From the NCBI GenBank assembly GCA_020796225.1, contig CM036759.1, forward strand, positions 68,762,590 through 68,826,589: 64,000 bases of DNA, read 5' to 3'. The position numbers and the translations under genes were made by a program. Below, in pieces: positions 44,736-53,944 of the stretch (position 1 is the first letter of the stretch; every line of letters starts with the position of its first letter). This stretch comes from Arion vulgaris. Taxonomy: Eukaryota > Mollusca > Gastropoda > Stylommatophora > Arionidae. The notes under the pieces were generated by a model. That model worked only from the letters and a program-made list of their open reading frames with translations. It made no database searches and was not told the DNA's origin.

Positions 44736-44741
44736 CAAATA

Positions 44742-45025
44742 ATGTCTTCTTCTTCTTCTTCTTCCGCTCCATATCGACCACTTTCTAAACCACTCTTTGT
44801 AAGTTGAATGTGATCTGAGCCTAAGAGCGATTGTACGTTGTGCCAGTTATGCGTTTACAAATAGGTCAACACATCCGATTTATGCGACGCTTTGTATTTA
44901 CTATGGTAGCTTCCCTAGGCTCCTACCACAGTCGCCTCTTACGACATGCCTTGTAGGGCGCAATGGTACTATTATTTGCTCCCCTTGCGAGTCCCGACAT
45001 CAAGCGGGCGCTTCAAGTAATTATG
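44742..45025 (+). mobile_element. Element E, left two-thirds
   Basis: (CTT)n, CTAAACCACTCTTTGTAAG, TGTGATCTGAGCCTAAGAGC, CAGTCGCCTCTTACGACATG and GCTCCCCTTGCGAGTCCCGA. It runs directly into the next array. Confidence 0.75.
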
Positions 45026-45390
45026 TCTCAAATCTCTTTTCAAAGACTGTCTCAAATCTCTTTTCAAAGACTGTCTCAAATCTCTTTTCAAAGACTGTCT
45101 CAAATCTCTTTTCAAAGACTCAAATCTCTTTTCAAAGACTGTCTCAAATCTCTTTTCAAAGACTGTCTCAAATCTCTTTTCAAAGACTCAAATCTCTTTT
45201 CAAAGACTGTCTCAAATCTCTTTTCAAAGACTGTCTCAAATCTCTTTTCAAAGACTGTCTCAAATCTCTTTTCAAAGACTGTCTCAAATCTCTTTTCAAA
45301 GACTGTCTCAAATCTCTTTTCAAAGACTGTCTCAAATCTCTTTTCAAAGACTGTCTCAAATCTCTTTTCAAAGACTGTCTCAAATTCAAA
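45026..45390. repeat. 24-bp minisatellite, about 15 copies
   Basis: The unit is CAAATCTCTTTTCAAAGACT plus GTCT. Two copies lack GTCT. The unit resembles the element E internal sequence at 9668-9690. Confidence 0.96.
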
Positions 45391-46335
45391 TTTTGTCAAA
45401 TTTGTATTTGCTAGTTTTTGTTGCATTTATTTCGTAATTCGTTTTTAGTCACATATTTTCTTCACTTCTCTTGTATATTTTGCTTGATAAAGGCCTTTTG
45501 GTCGAAACGTTGCTGTGTATTAGTATTGTTTTTGTATTTTGTAAAACTACAGTACTTTGTTTTGATGTGTTTCGCCGTTGCTACATAGTTTTGCTGCAGT
45601 CTTGACATATATCAAATCTGTATTCAAAAACTCAATCAAATTCTTTATTCCAAAAGTTTTTTTAATCTGTGATTTGCGGTTTCTGCGTCAGGATTCTCAG
45701 AGATTGATAATTACACTATTCAAATTGTTATTTTCAAGATCCTCCAATGAAATCGCCCATAGAGCACAACAAACTAGAAACCAGCCAATAGGATGAGACG
45801 GTGTGCTTCATTGGCTGAATTGATTGCATGCCGGGACGTTGCGGAAAAATTGAATGCCGGTAGTGCACGGCTTAAGCGGACGTTGAACATAACAATGGAA
45901 GGCTAGGACTCACAAACTATTTGGATGTCGGACCGGGGCGTCAGTTATACATCAAGTTACCCCAGTCCCGCACGCGCCAGTCCATTGTCCTTTCAGCGTC
46001 GGGGTCGCGTGTCTAGCCAAATTTGCATACAGCTGCTCTCTGTTCGAATACCGCTCGCTCGCACTTTTTTCCAGCACTCACGCTTGAGATTTTCAGTTTT
46101 ATTCTTTATGTTTGTCGTTCTTAAAGGGAGAGAGCTGGATGTATTTATGGCTGGGGGGTGAGGAAATTAGGACTGTGAGGGTGGAAACTGATAACATTTT
46201 TTTTTTAAACTTGAGCAGATAACAAAAGAAATGCACAAATGTTTGCGAAGAACGAAGTACACTAAATGCACAAATACCGATCGAAAAATTGTTGAAACTA
46301 TCAAATCTCGCGTGACACATTGCTCTTATCTTCAT
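45391..46335. other. Low-copy sequence with a hammerhead-like motif
   Basis: No gene recognised. The motif at 45484-45512 is listed separately. A GC-richer patch lies at 45930-46060. Confidence 0.4.
45484..45512 (+). ncRNA. Degenerate hammerhead-ribozyme-like core
   Basis: TTGATAAA is followed by the hairpin GGCC-TTTT-GGTC and then GAAAC. The order equals hammerhead CUGAUGA, stem II, GAAAC, but the first core has changes that should abolish catalysis. Such relics are known from Penelope-like elements. Stems I and III are not clear. Confidence 0.3.
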
Positions 46336-46364
46336 TAACACACGTTTGTGGATCATGTTCGCAT

Positions 46365-46520
46365 CCCCAGACTAGAGTACGATCTCTCTGCACCCTCCCA
46401 ACCCTCAGACTAGAGTACGATCTCTCTGCACCCCACCCCCAGACTGGAGTACTATCTCTCTGCACCCCCCACCCCAGACTGGAGTACGATCTTCTCGCAC
46501 CCCCAGACCGGAGTACGAAT
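46365..46520. repeat. About 33-bp tandem repeat, 4-5 copies
   Basis: The unit contains CAGACTAGAGTACGATCTCT and CTGCACCC, with C-run length changes. Confidence 0.88.
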
Positions 46521-46639
46521 TTTATGACAGAGCGTTTGGTGGTGGGGATGGGGAGGGAGCTGGGGTCGACCTGGCAGCTTGATAGAAAAGTGTTTACTTT
46601 TATTTTCTGTTCAACAATCTATGCCTTTTCTCTTTATCT

Positions 46640-48695
46640 CCAGGTTTGTATCTCTCGTTATCTCCAGGTTTATATCTCTTTATCTCCAGGTTTGTATCTC
46701 TCTTATCTCCAGTGTTTGTATCTCTCTTTATCTCCAGGTTTGTATCTCTCTTTATCTCTAGGTTTGTATCTCTCTTTATCTCCAGGTTTATATCTCTCTT
46801 TATCTCCAGGTTTGTATCTCTCTTTATCTCCAGGTTTATATCTCTCTTTATCTCCAGGTTTATATCTCTCTTTATCTCCAGGTTTATATCTCTCTTTATC
46901 TCCAGGTTTGTATCTCTCTTTATCTCCAGATTTGTATCTCTCTTTATCTCCAGGTTTGTATCTCTCTTTATCTCCAGGTTTATATCTCTCTTTATCTCCA
47001 GGTTTATATCTCTCTTTATCTCCAGGTTTATATTTCTCTTTATCTCCAGGTTTATATATCTCTTTATCTCCAGGTTTATATCTCTCTTTATCTCCAGGTT
47101 TATATCTCTCGTTATCTTCAGGTTTGTATCTCACTTTATCTCCAGATTTGTATCCTCTTTATCTCCAGGTTTGTATCTCTTTATCTCCAGGTTTATATAT
47201 CTCTTTATCTCCAGGTTTATATCTCTCTTTATCTCCAGGTTTATATCTCTCTTTATCTCCAGGTTTATATCTCTCTTTATCTCCAGGTTTATATTTCTCT
47301 TTATCTCCAGGTTTATATCTCTCTTTATCTCCAGGTTTGTATCTCTCTTTATCTCCAGATTTGTATCTCTCTTTATCTCCAGGTTTGTATATCTCTTTAT
47401 CTCCAGGTTTATATCTCTCTTTATCTCAAGGTTTATATCTCTCTTTATCTCCAGATTTGTATTCTCTTTATCTCCAGGTTTGTATCTCTCTTTATCTCCA
47501 GGTTTGTATCTCACTTTATCTCCAGGTTTATATCTCTCTTTGTCTCCAGGTTTATATCTCTTTATCTCTAGGTTTATATATCTCTTTATCTCCAGGTTTG
47601 TATCTCTCTTTATCTCCAGGTTTGTAATTCTCTTTATCTCTAGGTTTGTATCTCTCTTTATCTCCAGGTTTATATCTCTTTATCTCCAGGTTTATATCTC
47701 TCTTTATCTCCAGGTTTTTATCTCTCTTTATCTCCAGGTTTGTATCTCACTTTATCTCCAAGTTTATGTCTCTCTTTATCTCCAGGTTTATATCTCTCTT
47801 TATCTCCAGGTTTATATCTCTCTTTATTTCCAGGTTTATATCTCTCTTTATCTCCAGGTTTGTATCTCTCTTTATCTACAGGTTTTTCTCTCTCTTTATC
47901 TCCAGGTTTATATCTCACTTTATCTCCAGGTTTATATCTCTCTTTATCTCCAGGTTTGTATCTCTCTTATCTCCAGGTTTTATATCTCTGTATCTCCAGG
48001 TTTGATCTCTCTTTATCTCAGGTTTGTAATTCTCTTTATCTCCAGGTTTGTATCTCCTTTATCTCCAGGTTTATATCTCTTATCTCCAGGTTTATTTTCT
48101 CTTTATCTCCAGGTTTTTATCTCTCTTATCCCCAGGTTTGTATCTCACTTGATCTCCAAGTTTATATCTCTCTTTATCTCCAGGTTTATATATCTCTTTA
48201 TCTCCAGGTTTATATCTCTCTTTATCTCCAGGTTTATATCTCTCTTTATCTCCAGGTTTATATCTCTGTTTATCTCCAGGTTTATATCTCTCTTTATCTC
48301 CAGGTTTATATCTCTTTATCTCCAGGTTTGTATATATCTTTATCTCCAGGTTTGTATCTTCTTTATCTCAGGTTTGTATCTCTCTTTATCTCCAGGTTTA
48401 TATCTCTCTTTATCTCCAGGTTTGTATCTCACTTTATCTCCAGGTTTATATTTCTCTTTATCTCCAGGTTTATATCTCTCTTTATCTCCAGATTTGTATC
48501 TCACTTTATCTACAGGTTTATATCTCTCTTTATCTCCAGGTTTATATCTCTCTTATCTCCAGGTTTATATCTCTCTTTATCTCTAGGTTTATATCTCTCT
48601 TTATCTCCAGGTTTATATCTCTCCTTATCTCCAGGTTTATATCTCTCTTTATCTCCAGGTTTATATCTCTCTTTATCTCCAGGTTTATATTACTT
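46640..48695. repeat. 24-bp minisatellite, about 85 copies
   Basis: The unit is CTCTCTTTATCTCCAGGTTT plus ATAT or GTAT. With a 24-bp period all three plus frames and RYKPGDKE on minus are open over long spans. These open frames (up to 646 codons) are not genes. Confidence 0.97.
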
Positions 48696-48837
48696 TTCCT
48701 AGTCTGACCTCACGTAATCTTCTTCCATTTATAGTCCTCTTTATATTCCCTCCAGGACCAGAGATCGCCGAAGAAGAAGAAGGAGATATTTCTTCATTTG
48801 AAATCCTTCTGTATCTGTTGAAATAGCGATCGTTTAC

Positions 48838-48980
48838 AACCAGCATTAGACAATCTAGGACCACAACCGGTAGAAGCATTAGACAATCTAGGACCACAAC
48901 CGGTAGAAGTATTAGACAATCTAGGACCACAACCGGTACCAGCATTAGACAATATAGGACCACAACCGGTAGAAGTAATC
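48838..48980. repeat. 33-bp tandem repeat, 4 copies
   Basis: The unit contains GGACCACAACCGGTAGAAGC and ATTAGACAATCTA. Confidence 0.93.
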
Positions 48981-48984
48981 AAGA

Positions 48985-49320
48985 TATCACAGCTGGTGGA
49001 ACAAAACATTGATGGACCACAATGGATAGAAATAGTTTAGAGACCACAGCTGGTAGAACAAAACATTGATGTACCACAGCTGGTAGAACTAAACATTGAT
49101 GTACCACAGCTGGTAGAACTAAACATTGATGTACCACAGCTGGTAGAACTAAACATTGATGTACCACAGCTGGTAGAACTAAACATTGATGTACCACAGC
49201 TGGTAGAACTAAACATTGATGTACCACAGCTGGTAGAACTAAACATTGATGTACCACAGCTGGTAGAACTAAACATTGATGTACCACAGCTGGTAGAACT
49301 AAACATTGATGGAACACAAG
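48985..49320. repeat. 30-bp tandem repeat, about 11 copies
   Basis: The unit contains GTACCACAGCTGGTAGAACT and AAACATTGAT. The first 15 bases resemble the 33-bp unit beside it. Confidence 0.95.
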
Positions 49321-49324
49321 AGGC

Positions 49325-50529
49325 TGAAATACAGACCACAGTTAGTATATAATAGCCCCCCATATATTACTATTGCAATCTTTAATCTTCTCGTTATTAT
49401 TATCACCCCCACACAAAAACCTTCGCAATATTCTCTTTCTCTGTATATCTACTTTCTTATATCTACTGTGAACCAGGGCCGGGCCGTGCTATGATACAGT
49501 GAGGCGGCCGCATCAGGCGGTACCTTAAGGAGGGCGGCATAAGCAACAAATGAAGGTTATTTTTTTAAAAAAAAACATTTAAAGGGATGACATTTCGAAG
49601 ACTTGCATCATACTGAGAAAATGTACCTCACGGCACTGCGGTAAACTTCACTAACAATTTTGAATACAAAGATTACGGCCATGTTATGAAAGGTGCCCCG
49701 CACTCATGCCTACAGTTGTACTACAGATTATAATTACTTTCGATGTTTGGCAGATGAGCGAAAATATATATAATTACGATTTGTGCGTGAATGCTTCCTT
49801 CAATTTCCAAATTCCATTAATTAACAAGATCGAGACGAACGCTGGACTCTAAGATCAAAGAAATGTTAATTGTGGACTGGAAGCTGTTAGGAAAGCCTCG
49901 AATGGACACTACGTCTGCCTGACGACGACAATGGCAGACGGCAGACATTTCAGTAGACGAAATCAATGTAACGGCGCTTGAAGCTCAGCATCATCTGGAA
50001 AGACTACCCTGGAACAGAATCGGCTGCATCAAATTAAATCATTCTTTATTCCTCCTTTAGAAGTTACAAAGATTATTTAAAAACTTCAAAGGAGTCTCCG
50101 AGACTGTGGACAGGTTCGACAAATCAAAATTAGCAAAGGAGACAGAATCTGGTATTGTTTGTGCGCTGTCTGTCTGAGAATGCATGAGCACAATATTTGA
50201 TGATGTCACGCAAGACGTATTTTCCAAATAGAATGGCTCAGTTTAAACATTTTCTATGGACAATTAATAACTTAGCATGAACTCTGGAACCGAGATGTTT
50301 GTCAAATCGATTCCACAGATGTCCTTCAATATTCGAGGAGGTATTGTTCTCATTGAAAGCAGATCAAAGAGATAGAATGCTGCCGAGAGCGGTTAAGAAA
50401 GGACAGGTGCTGTTGTGACAACAAGTTCAGCAGACGTCCTTAGCTTTGCTACTCATGAGAGTCATCTCCTTTTATTAAATGCACACTGTTAAACTTTTTT
50501 TTTAAAACATGTAAATTTTGGTATTTGTA

Positions 50530-50560
<31 letters not shown>

Positions 50561-50570
50561 GGTTTTCTGT
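49325..50570. other. Low-copy sequence, no gene seen
   Basis: About 1.2 kb without arrays, apart from (AT)n at 50535-50560 and an A-run at 49565. No frame with a recognisable domain. Confidence 0.4.
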
Positions 50571-50574
50571 TTAA

Positions 50575-50640
50575 CAGACTGTCATTTGGCAAGTGTTTTA
50601 CTGTGACAACTTCTGAGTTTGCATTGTCTCTCTTGTCTTT
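50575..50640 (-). mobile_element. L-A 3' end, extra partial copy
   Basis: GGCAAGTGTTTTACTGTGAC and AACTTCTGAGTTTGC repeat the sequence at 50868-50900 on the other side of a SINE. Confidence 0.7.
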
Positions 50641-50652
50641 ACAGACGGTCAA

Positions 50653-50853
50653 GCCGCCTGCCCAACGTGTTCGTAGCGCGTTGACGACGGTGCAAGCCCC
50701 ATGTGAGTGCGGTTCAATTCCGCGGGCTGGCAGAAAAGCCACATGTTCTCCAGATATGCGGTATACGTGGTACCGAACCGAGAGGTTACGATGTCCATGG
50801 CCCTGAGCCGAAGAGCTGAAGCTCAAGTGCTTCTGGGTCGGAAATCCCCAAAA
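50653..50853 (+). mobile_element. SINE family S4 with target-site duplication
   Basis: Head GTTCGTAGCGCGTTGACGAC, B box GCGGTTCAATTCCGCGG, body GAGGTTACGATGTCCATGGC and CTCAAGTGCTTCTGGGTCGG. Flanked by ACAGACGGTCAA (50641-50652) and ACAGACAGTCAA (50854-50865), 11 of 12 identical. Confidence 0.88.
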
Positions 50854-50867
50854 ACAGACAGTCAACT

Positions 50868-52075
50868 GGCAAGTGTTTTACTGTGACAACTTCTGTGTTT
50901 GCGCTTGTCTCTCTACATTTCACTCATCCTAAGTCTCTTTTCAAAAGATTCTAGATCATTGTGTAATGTTGTTTGTTCAGATGTCGTCATGAGTTAGTTT
51001 TCCCATTTCCTGGGAACGATAGAAACATTCTTCACTGTGGCCTTGAAAACATCCTTATATCTGAGCAGTGACGTCTTGGAGTCACGTCTCTCTGAAAGTT
51101 CACAGAACATCACGTGCTGTGGTATGGGCTATACTCATGCTTCTCACATGTCCTAGCCATCTAAGTCTTCTACTGCTGAGCATGTCCATGATGAAAGGCA
51201 AGTTTGTCCTAGCCATCTAAGTCTTCTGAGCATGCCCATGATGGAAGGCAAGTTTGCCCTAGCCATCTAAGTCTTCTACTGCTGAGCATGTCCATGATGA
51301 AAGGCAAGTTTGTCCTAGCCATCTAAGTCTTCTGAGCCATGATGGAAGGCAAGTTTGCCCTAGCCATCTAAGTCTTCTACTGCTGAGCATGTCCATGATG
51401 GAAGGCAAGTTTGCCCTAGCCATCTAAGTCTTCTACTGCTGAGCATATCCATGATGGAAGGCAAGTTTGCCCTAGCCATCTAAGTCTTCTACTGCTGAGC
51501 ATATCCATGATGGAAGGCAAGTTTGTCCTAGCCATCTAAGTCTTCTACTGCTGAGCATTCCCATGATAGAAGGCAAGTTTGTCCTAGCCATCTAAGTCTT
51601 CTGAGCATGCCCATGATGGAAGGCAAGTTTGCCTAGCCATCTAAGTCTTCTACTTCTGAGCATTACCATGATAGAAGGCAAGTTTGTCCTAGCCATCTAA
51701 GTCTTCTGAGCATTCCCATGATAGAAGGCAAGTTTGCCCTAGCCATCTAAGTCTTCTACTGCTGAGAATTCCCATGATAGAAGGCAAGTTTGTCCTAGCC
51801 ATCTAAGTCTTCTGAGCATGCCCATGATGGAAGGCAAGTTTGCCCTAGCCATCTAAGTCTTCTACTGCTGAGCATGCCCATGATAGAAGGCAAGTTTGTC
51901 CTAGCCATCTAAGTCTTCTGAGCATGCCCATGATGGAAGGCAAGTTTGTCCTAGCCATCTAAGTCTTCTGAGCATTCCCATGATGGAAGGCAAGTTTGTC
52001 CTAGCCATCTAAGTCTTCTACTGCTGAGCATTCCCATGATAGAAGGCAAGTTTACACGCTGCAACACATTAGAGT
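50868..52075 (-). mobile_element. L-A LINE 3' region interrupted by an array
   Basis: 50868-51160 matches the L-A 3' end (TCTCTTTTCAAAAGATT, CTTATATCTGAGCAGTGACG). 52050-52075 continues upstream of the same ORF (on minus GTTGCAGCGTGTAAACTTGCC, close to 26430-26455). The ORF segment between them is multiplied. Confidence 0.8.
51160..52050 (-). repeat. 56/48-bp array derived from LINE coding sequence
   Basis: On minus each unit encodes NLPSIMGMLSSRRLRWLG, the L-A sequence following LQRSN at 26450. About 17 units. A short form lacks the block that includes TACTGCT. Confidence 0.92.
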
Positions 52076-52089
52076 TGTAATAACACGTA

Positions 52090-52260
52090 ATAAAATACAA
52101 TTTCCTGTAAGATATTCAGACTTTAGGGTATGAAGCCACTTCACATTTCTAGGCCCTGGTGTGCAGGAGGTAGGAAGGCCAATTCCTTTCCTCATGTGTG
52201 GAACGTCGAGTATTGGATAGAACGCACCACATAACACCACTTACACAAGCTAACACCTGC
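52090..52260. repeat. Dispersed repeat, also at 44555-44735
   Basis: ACTTCACATTTCTAGGCCCT and CCAATTCCTTTCCTCATGTG are shared. Confidence 0.6.
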
Positions 52261-52267
52261 ATTACAA

Positions 52268-52535
52268 GGAAGGAGGTGGGTGTCTATATGGGAATGTTGT
52301 CAGGTCACTTGCCTTGCGTTTTGAAAGTCATTGATTCGAATCCGTACCGCTTCGTTTAGATAACGAGTGCATTTTTTTCTGGAGATACACCTAACATTGT
52401 TGCTAGAACTGCGGAGATCGTGCTTTGTGCAATACTCTCTGCAGGTGACGTGTCATTTCTGCGGAGTGGGACCGAGCTATACAGCGTAAAACCGGCGTCA
52501 ATGAAGTCAATTCTTCGGCTTTAGTTCTGTACTGG
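52268..52535 (+). mobile_element. SINE family S6 with tRNA-like head
   Basis: A-box-like TCTATATGGGAATGTTG, B box TTGATTCGAATCCGTACC, 3' module AATACTCTCTGCAGGTGACG and GGGACCGAGCTATACAGC. Confidence 0.6.
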
Positions 52536-52635
52536 TATCATACCATCTCAGTCTCTTTATTTGACGTAAACATTCATTTACAAAGTTCTGTAGTTTTCTG
52601 GTGGTTTCTTTTGTTGTTCTGTACTTTCATAATTC

Positions 52636-53085
52636 AAGATACGGGGAGTGTCTGTGTGGCGTAGGGGTTATTTGCTCGCCTCTAGTTCCATGGGTACTTG
52701 ATTCGCTAACTAGTAGATCTATCGAGATATTTTTCTAGAGATAATTGATCTCAGTGTAGGTGAGATGGAGTTCCTAGTTCTTTCGGAGACGGACGATAAC
52801 ACGTAGATCCTGTGTTCAAGCTGAGCAAGTAAAAGAACCCTTTGCAATTTAAAATCGAGACGAGCAGGCTGGAAAGCCGCAGCCTAGACAAAATTCATTA
52901 GAAAGATTAAGAATAAAATTCCTACAAAATATTTTCACCATCTTCTAAATCAGGGACTCGCCACGGTGCTACGGAGTTCGTGCACTACAGCTGAGATCTT
53001 CCTCTAAAAGAAAGAGATCAGAGCACACATGGTTATTCCCTGAAGTGCAATGATGATTGTCCTAACAATAAATCAATCAAGTCAT
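52636..53085 (+). mobile_element. SINE family S1, full length
   Basis: A box CTGTGTGGCGTAGGGGTTA, B-box region TACTTGATTCGCTAACTAG, body TTTCGGAGACGGACGATAAC and CTGGAAAGCCGCAGCC, 3' module CGGTGCTACGGAGTTCGTGC, ATCA tail at 53070-53084. Confidence 0.82.
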
Positions 53086-53299
53086 GAAATAGAACTGCCA
53101 ACAGATCAAAGATAAATGTGACACAATATATTCAATGTCCAATCCATAAAAGACCCTCCCCCTAATTGTAATCCCGCTCTGTTCTGAGCTTACCGATGAC
53201 TCTCCGCGTTGTTGGTGGTAGATGATTAATGGCAAGTCACTCGTCCTTCTTCCACTCCCTACAGACAAGGATAATACAGTTATAATCTGATCATTAATC

Positions 53300-53865
53300 A
53301 GAAAGTATTGAGTCAACATCATAAGCTCTCAGAACAAAACCAAATTATTCTCCAGTTGATACCAGCCCACTGTGGCGTACTAGGAAATGAGAGAGCAGAC
53401 AGGCTGGCTAAGGAGGGAACAAAACTGATACAACACAAACACCCAGTGTCACTACCAGAGATCAAGACACATATCAAGCGGAAATACAAAGATTTGTGGA
53501 GGCAACAAACACACAGTAAACACCCACAAGATCCCATCAGCAGAATAAACAGAAAAAAAAACATAACAATCTTTAGCCTAACACAGGTCACAGCAGGCTC
53601 AATCATCACATGCACAAAATAAAGCATGCTCAGACTGCACAGTGTGAATGTCAGATACAAAACACAGACTCCAGAGCACATCCTGCAGTCATGTCCATCA
53701 TACATACACCAACGAAACGAAACATGGCCTCGTGAATGAAGCTTAAAGAGCAAGTTATGGAGAGCTCTCCTGGAACTCCATCTGACATGCAGCTTCATAG
53801 GGGCAACACATCTCATGGTTTAGACAAGCATACGAAACCGGACGCAAAGAAGAAGAAGAAGAGTA
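53300..53865 (+). mobile_element. RH-2 LINE RNase H end and C-terminal domain
   Basis: The frame reads LQLIPAHCGVLGNERADRLA, then KTHIKRKYKDLWRQQ. After a frameshift near 53615 come ILQSCPSYIHQRNETWPRE and ALLELHLTCSFIGATHLMV, then a (GAA)n tail. RNase H and Cys-rich tail of a non-LTR element, 5'-truncated. Confidence 0.88.
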
Positions 53866-53944
53866 TTCTCATCGCTGCATGAACTCTCTATATCACGTCA
53901 ATTTTCTTCTTCTTGACTTGATATATTTCTGTAACAGTTTGTTT

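Noticed and set aside
46646..48586. A 646-codon plus-strand open frame (SLFISRF repeats)
   Set aside because: The 24-bp array has a period divisible by three and contains no stop, so all plus frames stay open. Only tandem units are encoded.
48754..48822. Terminal exon GPEIAEEEEGDISSFEILLY..K with stop after a CCCTCCAG acceptor
   Set aside because: Only 23 codons, no upstream partner exon and no polyadenylation signal nearby. The acceptor resembles the adjacent array units, which all look like acceptors.
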